Position numbers and translations under genes: made by a program. This document shows, one piece after another, positions 36,718 through 45,244 of a stretch of 64,000 nucleotides of DNA. The notes under the pieces were generated by a model, which worked only from the letters and a program-made list of their open reading frames with translations, was not told the origin of the DNA and did not search any database. This DNA is from an uncultured Lachnospiraceae bacterium. Its GTDB lineage: Bacteria; Bacillota; Clostridia; Lachnospirales; Lachnospiraceae. The stretch spans positions 1 to 64,000 of the forward strand of contig CAQGLR010000014.1 in assembly GCA_948794795.1 (NCBI GenBank). Direction: 5' to 3'. Numbering within the stretch: position 1 is the first letter of the stretch; every line of letters starts with the position of its first letter.

Positions 36718-37806
36718 CTATGCCACATGGAACAATTCTTTTATGGCTTCTTCATTAAGCTTTGAACCTATTACACATACCCTTCCTGTAAAGTCCGCAG
36801 CTCCTCTTCTAAGTTCTGTTTCTTCTGGCACAAGGTCAAAGTGGAACCATTCACCCTCAGCTGGTGCTACTATTCCTTTTGCACGCAATACTTCACCATA
36901 TTTACTGTCGGTAGAGAGTTTATTTACAATGTCCTTAAGCTCTTCCTCTGTAAACTTATAAGCTGTCTCAACACCCCAGCTTGTAAATATCTCATCAGCA
37001 TGGTGGTGGTGATGGTGTCCATCTTCATGGTGGTGATGGCATTCTTCCCCATCTTCATGGTGATGATGGCACTCCTCTCCATCTTCGTGATGGTGATGGC
37101 AGCACTCTTCCCCATCTTCATGGTGATGGTGGCATTCTTCCCCATCTTCATGGTGATGGTGGTGACATTCCTCTCCATGGTGGTGATGTTCTTCGAGAAG
37201 CTCTTTTTCAAGTGAATTAACTTTCTCCATTGCTTCTAAAATCTTCTTGCCATCTATATCATCCCAAGGAGTAGTTATAACTGATGCTTCACTATTCTTT
37301 TCATGTATCATCTTAAGGCATGTGTCAAGTTTCTCATCTGATATCTTCTGTGTCCTGCTAAGTATAATTGTACCTGCATATTCAATCTGGTTATTATAAA
37401 ATTCACCATAATTTTTCATATACATTTTACATTTAGATGCATCAACCACAACAGCTGTACTATTTATTTCAACAGAACTGCCTGTATTTTTAACTGCTTT
37501 AATTACATCTGAAAGTTTTCCTACACCAGAAGGCTCTATAATAACCCTGTCAGGTGAATATTTCACAAGGACTTCTTTTAATGCCTCGCTAAAATCACCT
37601 ACAAGTGAACAGCAGATACAGCCTGAGTTCATCTCTGTAATTTGTATTCCAGACTCCTTAAGAAATCCCCCGTCAATGCCTATTTCTCCAAATTCATTTT
37701 CAATAATAACAAGCTTCTCCCCCTGGAAAGCCTCTGAAATAAGCTTTTTAATTAATGTTGTCTTTCCTGCTCCAAGAAAACCTGATATAATATCAATCTT
37801 TGCCAT
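36718..37806 (-). CDS. CobW/G3E family GTPase metallochaperone with large His-rich insertion
   Basis: This 362-residue protein has Walker A GFLGAGKTT at 9-17, the metal motif GCICC at 62-66 and the base-recognition-like ILSRTQKIS. Residues 207-269 hold an insertion of 31 histidines and six cysteines made of repeated EDGEECHHHH units. The CobW C-terminal domain follows (about 290-362). G3E proteins use GTP hydrolysis to pass Zn, Co or Ni to target proteins; the His-rich arm suggests metal storage or capture, most plausibly zinc, nickel or cobalt. GGAAGG lies before the ATG. It is co-transcribed with a second G3E protein. Confidence 0.92.
   Translation of the reverse strand: MAKIDIISGFLGAGKTTLIKKLISEAFQGEKLVIIENEFGEIGIDGGFLKESGIQITEMNSGCICCSLVGDFSEALKEVLVKYSPDRVIIEPSGVGKLSDVIKAVKNTGSSVEINSTAVVVDASKCKMYMKNYGEFYNNQIEYAGTIILSRTQKISDEKLDTCLKMIHEKNSEASVITTPWDDIDGKKILEAMEKVNSLEKELLEEHHHHGEECHHHHHEDGEECHHHHEDGEECCHHHHEDGEECHHHHEDGEECHHHHEDGHHHHHHADEIFTSWGVETAYKFTEEELKDIVNKLSTDSKYGEVLRAKGIVAPAEGEWFHFDLVPEETELRRGAADFTGRVCVIGSKLNEEAIKELFHVA
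36996..37180. repeat. imperfect 30-33 bp tandem repeats coding the His-rich arm
   Basis: Units of the type CATCTTCATGGTGATGATGG / CACTCTTCCCC recur about six times inside the CobW gene, each encoding EDGEECHHHH with small changes (an added Cys or His). The array can grow or shrink in frame. Confidence 0.85.
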
Positions 37807-37879
37807 TTAATATCCTTCCTCTCTAAAAATCTGGTAATTTTATACTTGGTACTATTATACCAGACCTGTCAAATTTATA

Positions 37880-38623
37880 TTATTTTACAGTATTGCCAAA
37901 TGTCTGTCTGGTTGCTTCATACATAGCTATACTTGCTGCTATTGGCAGGTTAAGGCTGTCAATACCTGCTGAATGTGGTATAACTACAGATGTGCCCACA
38001 CTTGCAAATTCTGCCGGAAGCCCTGTTGCCTCATTGCCAAATATAAGTGAAAACTTCTTACCTGGTTTTATATTATGCAGGCTTATCTTTGCATCAAGCA
38101 TAAATGGATAAAGTTCCCTGTCACTGCTGCCATATTTTCCAGTATACCCGTTAAAACTGTCAAAATACTCAAAATCTGTTGAAAATATTGCCCCCATTGA
38201 CGCCCTTACTACTTTAGGGTCAAACGCATCAACTGCATCACGTATTACTGCTATCTGGTTTATTCCAAATCCAAGTGAACTGCGCATAATTGTACCCATA
38301 TTACCCGCATTTGAAGGATTCACAAGAACTATATGTGGTGCATCCTGTTTAAGCTTCCCCTGGAATTTAACAAATTCCCCTATTACATAACAATTCTCCT
38401 TTTGTGACAACACATTAAATATCTTATCTGTATATTCTATTTTAATGCCTGCCTCTTTACATAATAATTCCAGTTTATCTAACGTATCCCCTTGTTTAAT
38501 AGCAGAATGTATATAAATTTTATTTACATATTCTTTTTTATATTTTAATAATTCAAATGTAAGTGTAATTCCAAGTGAATATGAAACTTTGTCTTCTTTA
38601 TGGTATCTCCTGTATCCTGCCAT
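37880..38623 (-). CDS. TrmH/SpoU family RNA 2'-O-ribose methyltransferase
   Basis: This 247-residue protein has a substrate-binding N-terminal part (1-95) and the knotted SPOUT catalytic domain with its three motifs: VNPSNAGNMGTIMRSS, FGNEATGLP and IPHSAGIDSLNLPIAASIAMYE. It methylates the ribose of a tRNA or rRNA nucleotide with S-adenosylmethionine; the target base is unknown. GGAGG precedes the ATG. The CobW gene follows on the same strand after 73 bases. Confidence 0.9.
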   Translation of the reverse strand: MAGYRRYHKEDKVSYSLGITLTFELLKYKKEYVNKIYIHSAIKQGDTLDKLELLCKEAGIKIEYTDKIFNVLSQKENCYVIGEFVKFQGKLKQDAPHIVLVNPSNAGNMGTIMRSSLGFGINQIAVIRDAVDAFDPKVVRASMGAIFSTDFEYFDSFNGYTGKYGSSDRELYPFMLDAKISLHNIKPGKKFSLIFGNEATGLPAEFASVGTSVVIPHSAGIDSLNLPIAASIAMYEATRQTFGNTVK

Positions 38624-38663
38624 AATTTACCTCCATAAACCTGTGGCAATTTTCTACAAGGCT

Positions 38664-38691
38664 AAAAGAGAGGGTATGAAACCTCTCTTTT
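38664..38691. terminator. intrinsic terminator after cheX
   Basis: AAAAGAGAGG and CCTCTCTTTT form a 10-bp stem with an 8-base loop, flanked by A and T runs, 33 bases after the CheX stop. Confidence 0.8.
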
Positions 38692-38724
38692 GTATTCCTG
38701 TTATCCGCATATGCTGCAACAATA

Positions 38725-39177
38725 TTATGTATTAAAAAATATGTCTATAGATAAATCACCAATTTCAGAAGAAAATGGTATGCTAAATAGCTCTTTGCCA
38801 TCATTCTGGTACTGCTGGCCTTCTATATATGAAGGCGGCGTAATATCTATAATAATACTACTGTTTGCAAATACTGTAGCAGCATTGCCAGCTATCATAT
38901 TGCCTAGCTCAGAAATGGCACTCTGGCCTAATTCATCTATAGCATCTACCGGCATCATAACCATCTTTGAAACAATTCCAAGTGCAGTATCATGGTTTAT
39001 ATTTAATACAACCTCACCTGTAAGGTTTCCAAGCAGCCCTAACTTAATAAGTGAGCTGTCTGCTAAGTAACCGCCTTTTTTAATACCTGGCTTCCCTATT
39101 TTTAAATCCAGCATGCACATATCTTTCATTATCTTGCACACTGAAATAATAAAAGGATTTACATGTTCCGCTTTCAC
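38725..39177 (-). CDS. cheX: CheX-type CheY-P phosphatase
   Basis: This 150-residue protein matches CheX: it begins MKAEHVNPFIISV and carries the phosphatase motif AISELGNMIAGNA with the conserved Glu and Asn. CheX removes phosphate from CheY-type receivers. The start is placed at GTG 39175-39177 because AGGTGAT lies 5 bases before it and CheX proteins begin this way; an ATG 15 bases upstream has no ribosome site. No chemotaxis or flagellar gene is adjacent, so it may serve a different response regulator. It is flanked by a terminator and a repeat-rich gap. Confidence 0.88.
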   Translation of the reverse strand: MKAEHVNPFIISVCKIMKDMCMLDLKIGKPGIKKGGYLADSSLIKLGLLGNLTGEVVLNINHDTALGIVSKMVMMPVDAIDELGQSAISELGNMIAGNAATVFANSSIIIDITPPSYIEGQQYQNDGKELFSIPFSSEIGDLSIDIFFNT

Positions 39178-39260
39178 TACATCACCTGCCATTCATATAA
39201 TAATAATAAGTATAACAAATATTAATTGCCATGTAAACGTAAAAATCAAACAATTCATAT

Positions 39261-39588
39261 CTGTTTAATAAATTCCAATATTCCACATTACAAGCATAAT
39301 TCTATTATCCGTTTTTGTGGATATGGACGGTTTCCATGCCAGCTGCCAGAATATTCCACACAGGGGTACGCTTCCGCTACGATAACCCACGCAGCAGTGC
39401 ATAGTATCCTTGTTTTATAAAAGAAATTGCCATTTCTTTTATAAAACCTAAAACAGGATACAAGCACTGGCGGGGTTAAAGTACCCCTTTTGCGGAATTA
39501 TTGCTGGCAGCTGGCATCGGAAATCCTGCGTATTGGCACATTAAAAGGATAAATTGAAATTATTATACAAAAATTTATGAAATGGACA
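39261..39588 (-). repeat. long palindromic element PE7 (type A arms)
   Basis: This is a near copy of PE1 36 kb away. The core and inner arms are almost identical (GGGGTACGCTTCCGCTACG at about 39361). One arm pair differs on both sides at once: GCCAGCTGCCAG/CTGGCAGCTGGC here versus GCCAGAGCCAG/CTGGCTCTGGC in PE1. The left outer end is more degenerate than the right (AATTTATGAAATGGACATG). It lies in the 867-bp gap between cheX and the PrsA-like gene. Confidence 0.85.
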
Positions 39589-39765
39589 TGTTGTTAATAC
39601 AGGAAAACCGCATAAAATAAATATTTTATAAAATTAGCATTAACAGAGCATTTTTTAACAATAAAAAATTGAAAAATTTAGTCTAAAAACTACTCATAGA
39701 AGCAATCTTTAACACTTTTTTAATTTTATACGGTTATACTGTGATTAATACAGGACTTATTGACG

Positions 39766-40012
39766 TTTGAAAATTGAAATTATACAAAGATTATATTACT
39801 CTGGCAAATTCCAAATGTTTTACCCAAAGGCAGCTGTTATGGGGACGCTGGTGCTTAAGCCCCGTATTAAATGTTTCTGTGAAACATTTGTTTCGCAGAA
39901 ACATTGGGGCTTTATGCACCACTGCGTATCCCATCCAAGCGGAAGCGGCTGCCTGGGGTAAAATTTTGGAATTGCCAGAGCCACATAACTTATGAATATT
40001 TAATTTTCAAAC
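39766..40012 (+). repeat. long palindromic element PE8 (type B)
   Basis: The outer ends are GTTTGAAAATTGAAATTATA and TAATTTTCAAAC, and the inner arms are ACTCTGGCAAATTCCAAAT and AAATTTTGGAATTGCCAGAG. The core is CGCTGGTGCTTAAGCCCC, a long variable apical hairpin (GAAACATTTGTTTCGCAG), GGGGCTTTATGCACCACTGCG and side hairpin GC-GGAA-GC. Together PE7 and PE8 fill the gap; 39589-39765 between them is AT-rich with nothing further seen. Confidence 0.88.
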
Positions 40013-40044
40013 ATCCATAACCCTGCTATTTACAATAAAATTGC

Positions 40045-41076
40045 CTAAATTTCAAATTCCTCCCAGAAAGCCTGGCTTATATTGACATCACACTCTTTAA
40101 GCCACTCTGCATATTTCTCTTTAAACATAGTAGTCTGTCTTTCTTCTATTATAGCTTCTTTCCTTGCATAAGTTGCATCCTCATTATTATCATCAACACA
40201 ATAAATTATAAAATAACCCGTTGTCCCGTCACTGCTCACACTTTCTACAACTTTGCTAGTCTTGCCTTTTTTCAGCTTAAACGCTTCATTAGCTGCTGCC
40301 TGTCCAATTACACTGTCATTCCTGCCTATTGTAGCACTGGCATTTACCGCATCTGTATTTTCTTCTGCAAATGAAAGAAAATCATCTGATTTCTTAGCAG
40401 CTTTCAAAAGATTTTGTGCCCTCTTTGCAGCTTCCTTTTTAGTAGCAGCATCCATTGATATTTTAGTGCCATTCCTGTCTTTTCCCTTTGTTATTATTTC
40501 TATATACTGTATATCTATCTGCCTTGCCTCATCATCTGTAACAACAGTGTCTGCTTCATCTGTAGCTACATAAAACATCTTTTCTGCAAGTATATTATCC
40601 TCATATATGGCTGCCATATTCTGGATGCTTAAACAATATGATTTCTTATCTTTAGGACTTGCATTATTTACTACTTCTTCTGCCTGGCGGACTGCTTCAT
40701 CTTTTTCATCCGATGTAAGTGTTACTTGCATTTCATCTGCAGTTTTTCTTATAATTTTAAGCTGTGTAATAAGATTAGCTATTTCCTGCCTTGCTTCATC
40801 ACCTATTGTAACATTATCTCCCAGGTTATAATCCCATATTCCCCCGCCAAAATTTGATTCATACTGGCATTTTAATAAATAACAGTAATTGCGTACTTCA
40901 CTGTATTTAACACCAGCATTTCCAATTTTCATAACTATAGATGTGTCACTTATATCACCTGTTTCAAGTTTCACCCTTTTTGTTGTACCACTTCCTTTGC
41001 TGCATCCTGGAAGCATTATAAAGGATACTGCAAGAAGCATGCATAATACACAGCTTGTAAATTTATTTTTCTTCAT
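40045..41076 (-). CDS. PrsA/SurA-like lipoprotein foldase
   Basis: This 343-residue exported lipoprotein has lipobox LPGC with lipid-carrying C25. A SurA-N-like helical part (about 45-180) is followed by a parvulin-like region (about 185-300: QIDIQYIEIITKG, AKKSDDFLSFAEENTDA, KGKTSKVVES, GYFIIYCVDD). Several residues of a standard parvulin active site are not obvious, so it may be a chaperone more than an active prolyl isomerase. It assists folding of secreted proteins outside the membrane. The start codon overlaps the 3' end of mfd by 14 bases and uses GGAGG inside mfd, so it is the last gene of the mfd operon. Confidence 0.85.
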   Translation of the reverse strand: MKKNKFTSCVLCMLLAVSFIMLPGCSKGSGTTKRVKLETGDISDTSIVMKIGNAGVKYSEVRNYCYLLKCQYESNFGGGIWDYNLGDNVTIGDEARQEIANLITQLKIIRKTADEMQVTLTSDEKDEAVRQAEEVVNNASPKDKKSYCLSIQNMAAIYEDNILAEKMFYVATDEADTVVTDDEARQIDIQYIEIITKGKDRNGTKISMDAATKKEAAKRAQNLLKAAKKSDDFLSFAEENTDAVNASATIGRNDSVIGQAAANEAFKLKKGKTSKVVESVSSDGTTGYFIIYCVDDNNEDATYARKEAIIEERQTTMFKEKYAEWLKECDVNISQAFWEEFEI

Positions 41077-44000
41077 AGAGACCTCCTATGCTTTTTATCA
41101 CCCCTTCAACAATATGAAAAATATCATCTGCTGTAAGTAATTTCTTTTTCTTTAAACCACTTTTTGCCGATGATGCATAATGTCTGGTTACAGGCTTTAT
41201 GTCATCTTCTTTGCCTACAAGATAGTTAAAGTATGGCTCATCAGCCTGGACATACTTAACAAGCCCCTGGTACTCTCCTAACATTTTTTCAATTCCTGCC
41301 AGGTCCCATATTACACCATTATGCAGATAAAACCTTATTCCATCAGATTTCTGGACTATCTGTGATATATAAGCTTTGTGTGCATCTGCTTTTAAAAGTG
41401 CTATCCTTAACAAATTCTCTGTTGCCACAGGAATATCCCCGAACCTGTCTGTAAGTTCATCCTGCATATCGGAATATTCTTCTACTGTTTCAATACATGC
41501 AATGCGTTTATACATATCAAGCTTCTGGAATTCACTTTTTATATAAGTATTAGATATAAATGCATTTACTGCCAGGTCAATGGATGTTTCAAATTCACTT
41601 CCAGGTTTTTTATCTCCTTTAAGCATACATACAGCATCATTTAACATTTTACAATAAAGGTCATAACCTACTGCTTCCATATGCCCGGACTGTGCTGCCC
41701 CAAGCAGGTTGCCAGCCCCTCTTATCTCAAGGTCACGCATTGCAACCTTTATTCCTGAACCAAGGTCTGTAAATTCTTTAATTGCTGCAAGCCTTTTTTC
41801 TGCTATTTCTTTAAGCATCTTATCCCTTTTATACATAAGGAACGCATATGCTGTACGGTTTGAACGTCCAACCCTTCCCCTAAGCTGGTACAGCTGTGAC
41901 AGTCCCATCTGGTCTGCATTATCTATAATTATTGTATTTACATTAGAAATATCAAGACCTGTCTCTATAATTGTAGTTGAAACAAGCACATCTATCTCAC
42001 CATTTATAAATGAAAGCATTATTTTCTCAAGCTGGCGCTCACTCATCTGTCCATGTGCAAATGCCACTGCCGCATCTGGCACAAGTTTTGCAATTTCTGA
42101 TGCTACTTCATCAATATGCTGCACCCTGTTATAAACATAGAATACCTGGCCTCCCCTTGACAATTCCCTGTTTATTGCTTCCCTTATTATTTCACTATTA
42201 TTTTCCATTACAAATGTCTGTATAGGAAGCCTGTCAACTGGCGGCTCTTCAAGCACACTCATATCCCTTATGCCCACAAGGCTCATATGGAGTGTCCTTG
42301 GAATAGGTGTTGCACTTAATGTAAGTACATCTACATCACCTTTCATCTGTTTTATCTTTTCTTTGTGTGTCACACCAAAACGCTGTTCTTCATCAACAAT
42401 AAGAAGTCCCAGGTTTTTAAAAGCTACATCTTTAGATAAAAGCCTGTGTGTCCCGACTACTATATCTGCCTGCCCTTTCTTTAGCATAGATATAGCTTTC
42501 TTCTGCTGTGCAGGCGTACGGAACCTGGAAAGCATCTCTACACTTACAGGAAAATCACCCAGACGCTCTTTTAATGTATTGTAATGTTGTTGTGCAAGTA
42601 TTGTTGTTGGTACAAGGAAAGCAACCTGTTTTCCATCATTTACAGCCTTAAATGCTGCCCTTATTGCAATCTCTGTCTTGCCATACCCGACATCGCCACA
42701 TATAAGTCTGTCCATAACCTTACTGCTTTCCATATCTTTCTTTGTTGCGGTTATTGCGTCAAGCTGGTCCTGTGTTTCCTCAAATGGAAATAAGTCTTCA
42801 AACTCTTTCTGCCAAACTGTGTCTGGACTGAACTGGAACCCCTGCCTCTGCTGCCGCTCTGCATAGAGCATAACAAGCTCTTTAGCAATATCTTTAACTG
42901 CGCCTTTAACTTTTGATTTTGTCTTTTTCCACTCTGTAGAATTTAATTTGTTCAGTTTTGGTGTCCTTGCTGCTTCCTGCCCTGCATATTTCTGCAGTAC
43001 ATCAAGTCCCGAAACAGGCACATACAAGTTGCCACCATCCCCATATTCTATTTTCACAAAATCTTTTGTAATATTGTCTACACGTAGTTTTTCTATGCCC
43101 TTGTATATTCCAAGCCCATGGTTTTCATGTACTACATAATCACCAACATTTAACTCATTAAAGCTCTGGATTGATTTGCCATCATAATTTTTATGTTTCT
43201 TGCGTGTCTTCTTTCTGATGCCAAATATATCTCCTTCAGTAACTATTACAAATTTCTGTTGTGTATACATAAATCCCTTATGCATCTGCCCATAAGATAC
43301 CATAACCTGGCCTGCCTTAAGTTCCTGGTCCATATTCTCCCTGTAAAATGCAGGTATATCATATTCATTAATATCTTTGCTTAGACGTTCTGCACGTATC
43401 CTTGAACCAGACAACAGCAGTACACGGCAGCCTTCTGCACGCCATTTTTTTAAATCTTCAACCAGCAGCTCAAAATGTTTATTATATGAACCTACTGTCT
43501 GTACCATTACATTAAACTGTTCTTTTACTGTAATGCTTTTAGGAAGTATGCCAAGTGTTGTAATATATACACACCTTTTTCTGGCAACCAATGCATCTAT
43601 TGATGCTGCAGGGTACAATATATCTGTCTGTCCTGGCAGTATATCACCCTTCTCAAGCCTGCTCTCCATACTGTCCCTGAACTCTGTTTCAACAGTTTCC
43701 ATCTTCTCAATGCAACGTGCTGGCTCATCTATAAAAAACACTGTATTTTCTTTGTTAAAATAATCAAAAAAAGACTCTGCCTGTATTCCAAAATATTTTA
43801 TAAAACTTTCCATGCCAATACGTCCATGGTACATTTCAAGTGTTTCCCTGATTTCACCTATCCTGTCTTTAAGCCTGTTCATTGCGTTATGGTTCTTGTC
43901 ATCCCTGAACCTGCCAATGGTCTTTATATAATCTTTCTCAATATTTTCCAGGCCTGTACGCAATTCTTCATCAGACAGCATTATTTCTGATGCTGGAAAT

Positions 44001-44659
44001 ATCTCAATAGTACCTGTCCTCTCAATAGAACGCTGGCTTTCAACATCAAATGAACGTATTGTATCTGCTTCATCATCCCATAATTCAATACGGAAAGGAC
44101 ATTCTTCCGTTACTGGGAAAATATCTATAATTCCTCCCCTTACAGAAAAATCACCAGGCGATTCTACCTGGTACTGGCGCTCATAGCCAATGGAAACAAG
44201 ATGTTCTGTAAGTTTATCTATATCAACTATATCTTGTTCTTTTATTACACGTACAGCCTTTGCAAATGTATCAAGTGATGCTACCAGTTCCATTCCTGCA
44301 TCCATTGTAGTAATAATTGTACCGCTTTCTTCTTTTATAAGTGCCTTAATTACTTTAAGCCTCTCAACACTTATTGCACTTCCATGGATATCCGCACTAT
44401 AAAAAATCACATCTTTTGACGGATAATAGAGTACATTTCTGTCAAATATGCGATAATCTTCTGCAATTTTCCTTGCCTGTATTTCATTCTGTGTTATAAT
44501 TACTTTCCACTGGATTCCTTGTGACAACCCGTATATAAAATGGCACTTTTGTGTATCCATACAGCCTGAAATATGTATTGGCAATTTATTATTGCCAATA
44601 CATTCCACAGCTTCCCTGAATGCATTAATTTCACCAAGGGGTGCAAGCAACGTTTCCAT
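41063..44659 (-). CDS. mfd: transcription-repair coupling factor Mfd
   Basis: This 1,198-residue ATPase has a UvrB-like N-terminal part (1-330), an RNA-polymerase-interacting domain (about 490-560: LNVGDYVVHENHGLGIYKG), SF2 translocase motifs (GDVGYGKTEIAIRAAF, DEEQRFGV, LTLSATPIPRTL, QLRGRVGRS) and a C-terminal TRCF domain. It releases RNA polymerase stalled at DNA damage and recruits the UvrABC system. The start is ATG 44657-44659, served by GGAGG; an earlier ATG overlaps the pth stop but lacks a site. It lies in one operon with pth and, further up, uvrC. Confidence 0.96.
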   Translation of the reverse strand: METLLAPLGEINAFREAVECIGNNKLPIHISGCMDTQKCHFIYGLSQGIQWKVIITQNEIQARKIAEDYRIFDRNVLYYPSKDVIFYSADIHGSAISVERLKVIKALIKEESGTIITTMDAGMELVASLDTFAKAVRVIKEQDIVDIDKLTEHLVSIGYERQYQVESPGDFSVRGGIIDIFPVTEECPFRIELWDDEADTIRSFDVESQRSIERTGTIEIFPASEIMLSDEELRTGLENIEKDYIKTIGRFRDDKNHNAMNRLKDRIGEIRETLEMYHGRIGMESFIKYFGIQAESFFDYFNKENTVFFIDEPARCIEKMETVETEFRDSMESRLEKGDILPGQTDILYPAASIDALVARKRCVYITTLGILPKSITVKEQFNVMVQTVGSYNKHFELLVEDLKKWRAEGCRVLLLSGSRIRAERLSKDINEYDIPAFYRENMDQELKAGQVMVSYGQMHKGFMYTQQKFVIVTEGDIFGIRKKTRKKHKNYDGKSIQSFNELNVGDYVVHENHGLGIYKGIEKLRVDNITKDFVKIEYGDGGNLYVPVSGLDVLQKYAGQEAARTPKLNKLNSTEWKKTKSKVKGAVKDIAKELVMLYAERQQRQGFQFSPDTVWQKEFEDLFPFEETQDQLDAITATKKDMESSKVMDRLICGDVGYGKTEIAIRAAFKAVNDGKQVAFLVPTTILAQQHYNTLKERLGDFPVSVEMLSRFRTPAQQKKAISMLKKGQADIVVGTHRLLSKDVAFKNLGLLIVDEEQRFGVTHKEKIKQMKGDVDVLTLSATPIPRTLHMSLVGIRDMSVLEEPPVDRLPIQTFVMENNSEIIREAINRELSRGGQVFYVYNRVQHIDEVASEIAKLVPDAAVAFAHGQMSERQLEKIMLSFINGEIDVLVSTTIIETGLDISNVNTIIIDNADQMGLSQLYQLRGRVGRSNRTAYAFLMYKRDKMLKEIAEKRLAAIKEFTDLGSGIKVAMRDLEIRGAGNLLGAAQSGHMEAVGYDLYCKMLNDAVCMLKGDKKPGSEFETSIDLAVNAFISNTYIKSEFQKLDMYKRIACIETVEEYSDMQDELTDRFGDIPVATENLLRIALLKADAHKAYISQIVQKSDGIRFYLHNGVIWDLAGIEKMLGEYQGLVKYVQADEPYFNYLVGKEDDIKPVTRHYASSAKSGLKKKKLLTADDIFHIVEGVIKSIGGLYEEK

Positions 44660-44670
44660 ATTTTCCTCCA

Positions 44671-45231
44671 TTAATTAAATTTATTCATTGCAGTCCTTAT
44701 ATCTTCAAGCATAATCACTTTACACGCTTCTACGGTATCCTGAAGTGCTTCACGTATTACAGGCTCATCTTCCCTGTTAAACCTGCTTAATACATAATCT
44801 GCCAGGTCCCATCCCTCTGGCTTCTCCCCTACACCTATCCGTATACGGTAAAAAGACTGGCTTCCAATATGTGTAATTATATTCTTAATGCCATTATGCC
44901 CTCCTGCACTGCCTTTGGCACGTATGCGCAGTTTTCCTGGTGCCAGGTTAATATCATCATATATTATTATAAGTTCTTCCTCTGGATTGATTTTATAATA
45001 ATCTACAAGTTCCCTTATGCTTTCACCGCTAAGGTTCATATATGTGAGAGGCATTGCAAGCAAAACCTTCTGCCCCTCAATATATCCCTTTCCACACAAA
45101 GCTTTATGCTCCCTGGTATTAACTGGTATATTATATGCATCTGACAGTGCAGTAATAGCAGAAAAACCTATATTGTGCTTTGTACCATCATATTTTCTTT
45201 CTGGATTGCCAAGTCCTGCTATAATAAACAT
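44671..45231 (-). CDS. pth: peptidyl-tRNA hydrolase
   Basis: This 186-residue enzyme frees tRNA from stalled peptidyl-tRNA. The conserved residues are N9 and H19 (LGNPERKYDGTKHNIGF), PLTYMNLSG, the Asp pair in IIYDDINLAPGKLRIR and GSAGGHNGIKNI. The length is normal. GGAGG precedes the ATG. It is 13 bases downstream of the HD-domain gene, and its stop is followed within a few bases by the mfd ribosome site. Confidence 0.96.
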   Translation of the reverse strand: MFIIAGLGNPERKYDGTKHNIGFSAITALSDAYNIPVNTREHKALCGKGYIEGQKVLLAMPLTYMNLSGESIRELVDYYKINPEEELIIIYDDINLAPGKLRIRAKGSAGGHNGIKNIITHIGSQSFYRIRIGVGEKPEGWDLADYVLSRFNREDEPVIREALQDTVEACKVIMLEDIRTAMNKFN

Positions 45232-45244
45232 CTAAACCTCCGGT

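Noticed and set aside
36841..37215. Plus-strand frame rich in Met/Val opposite the His-rich arm
   Set aside because: It is the antisense of the CAT/CAC repeat of the CobW gene, without a ribosome site.
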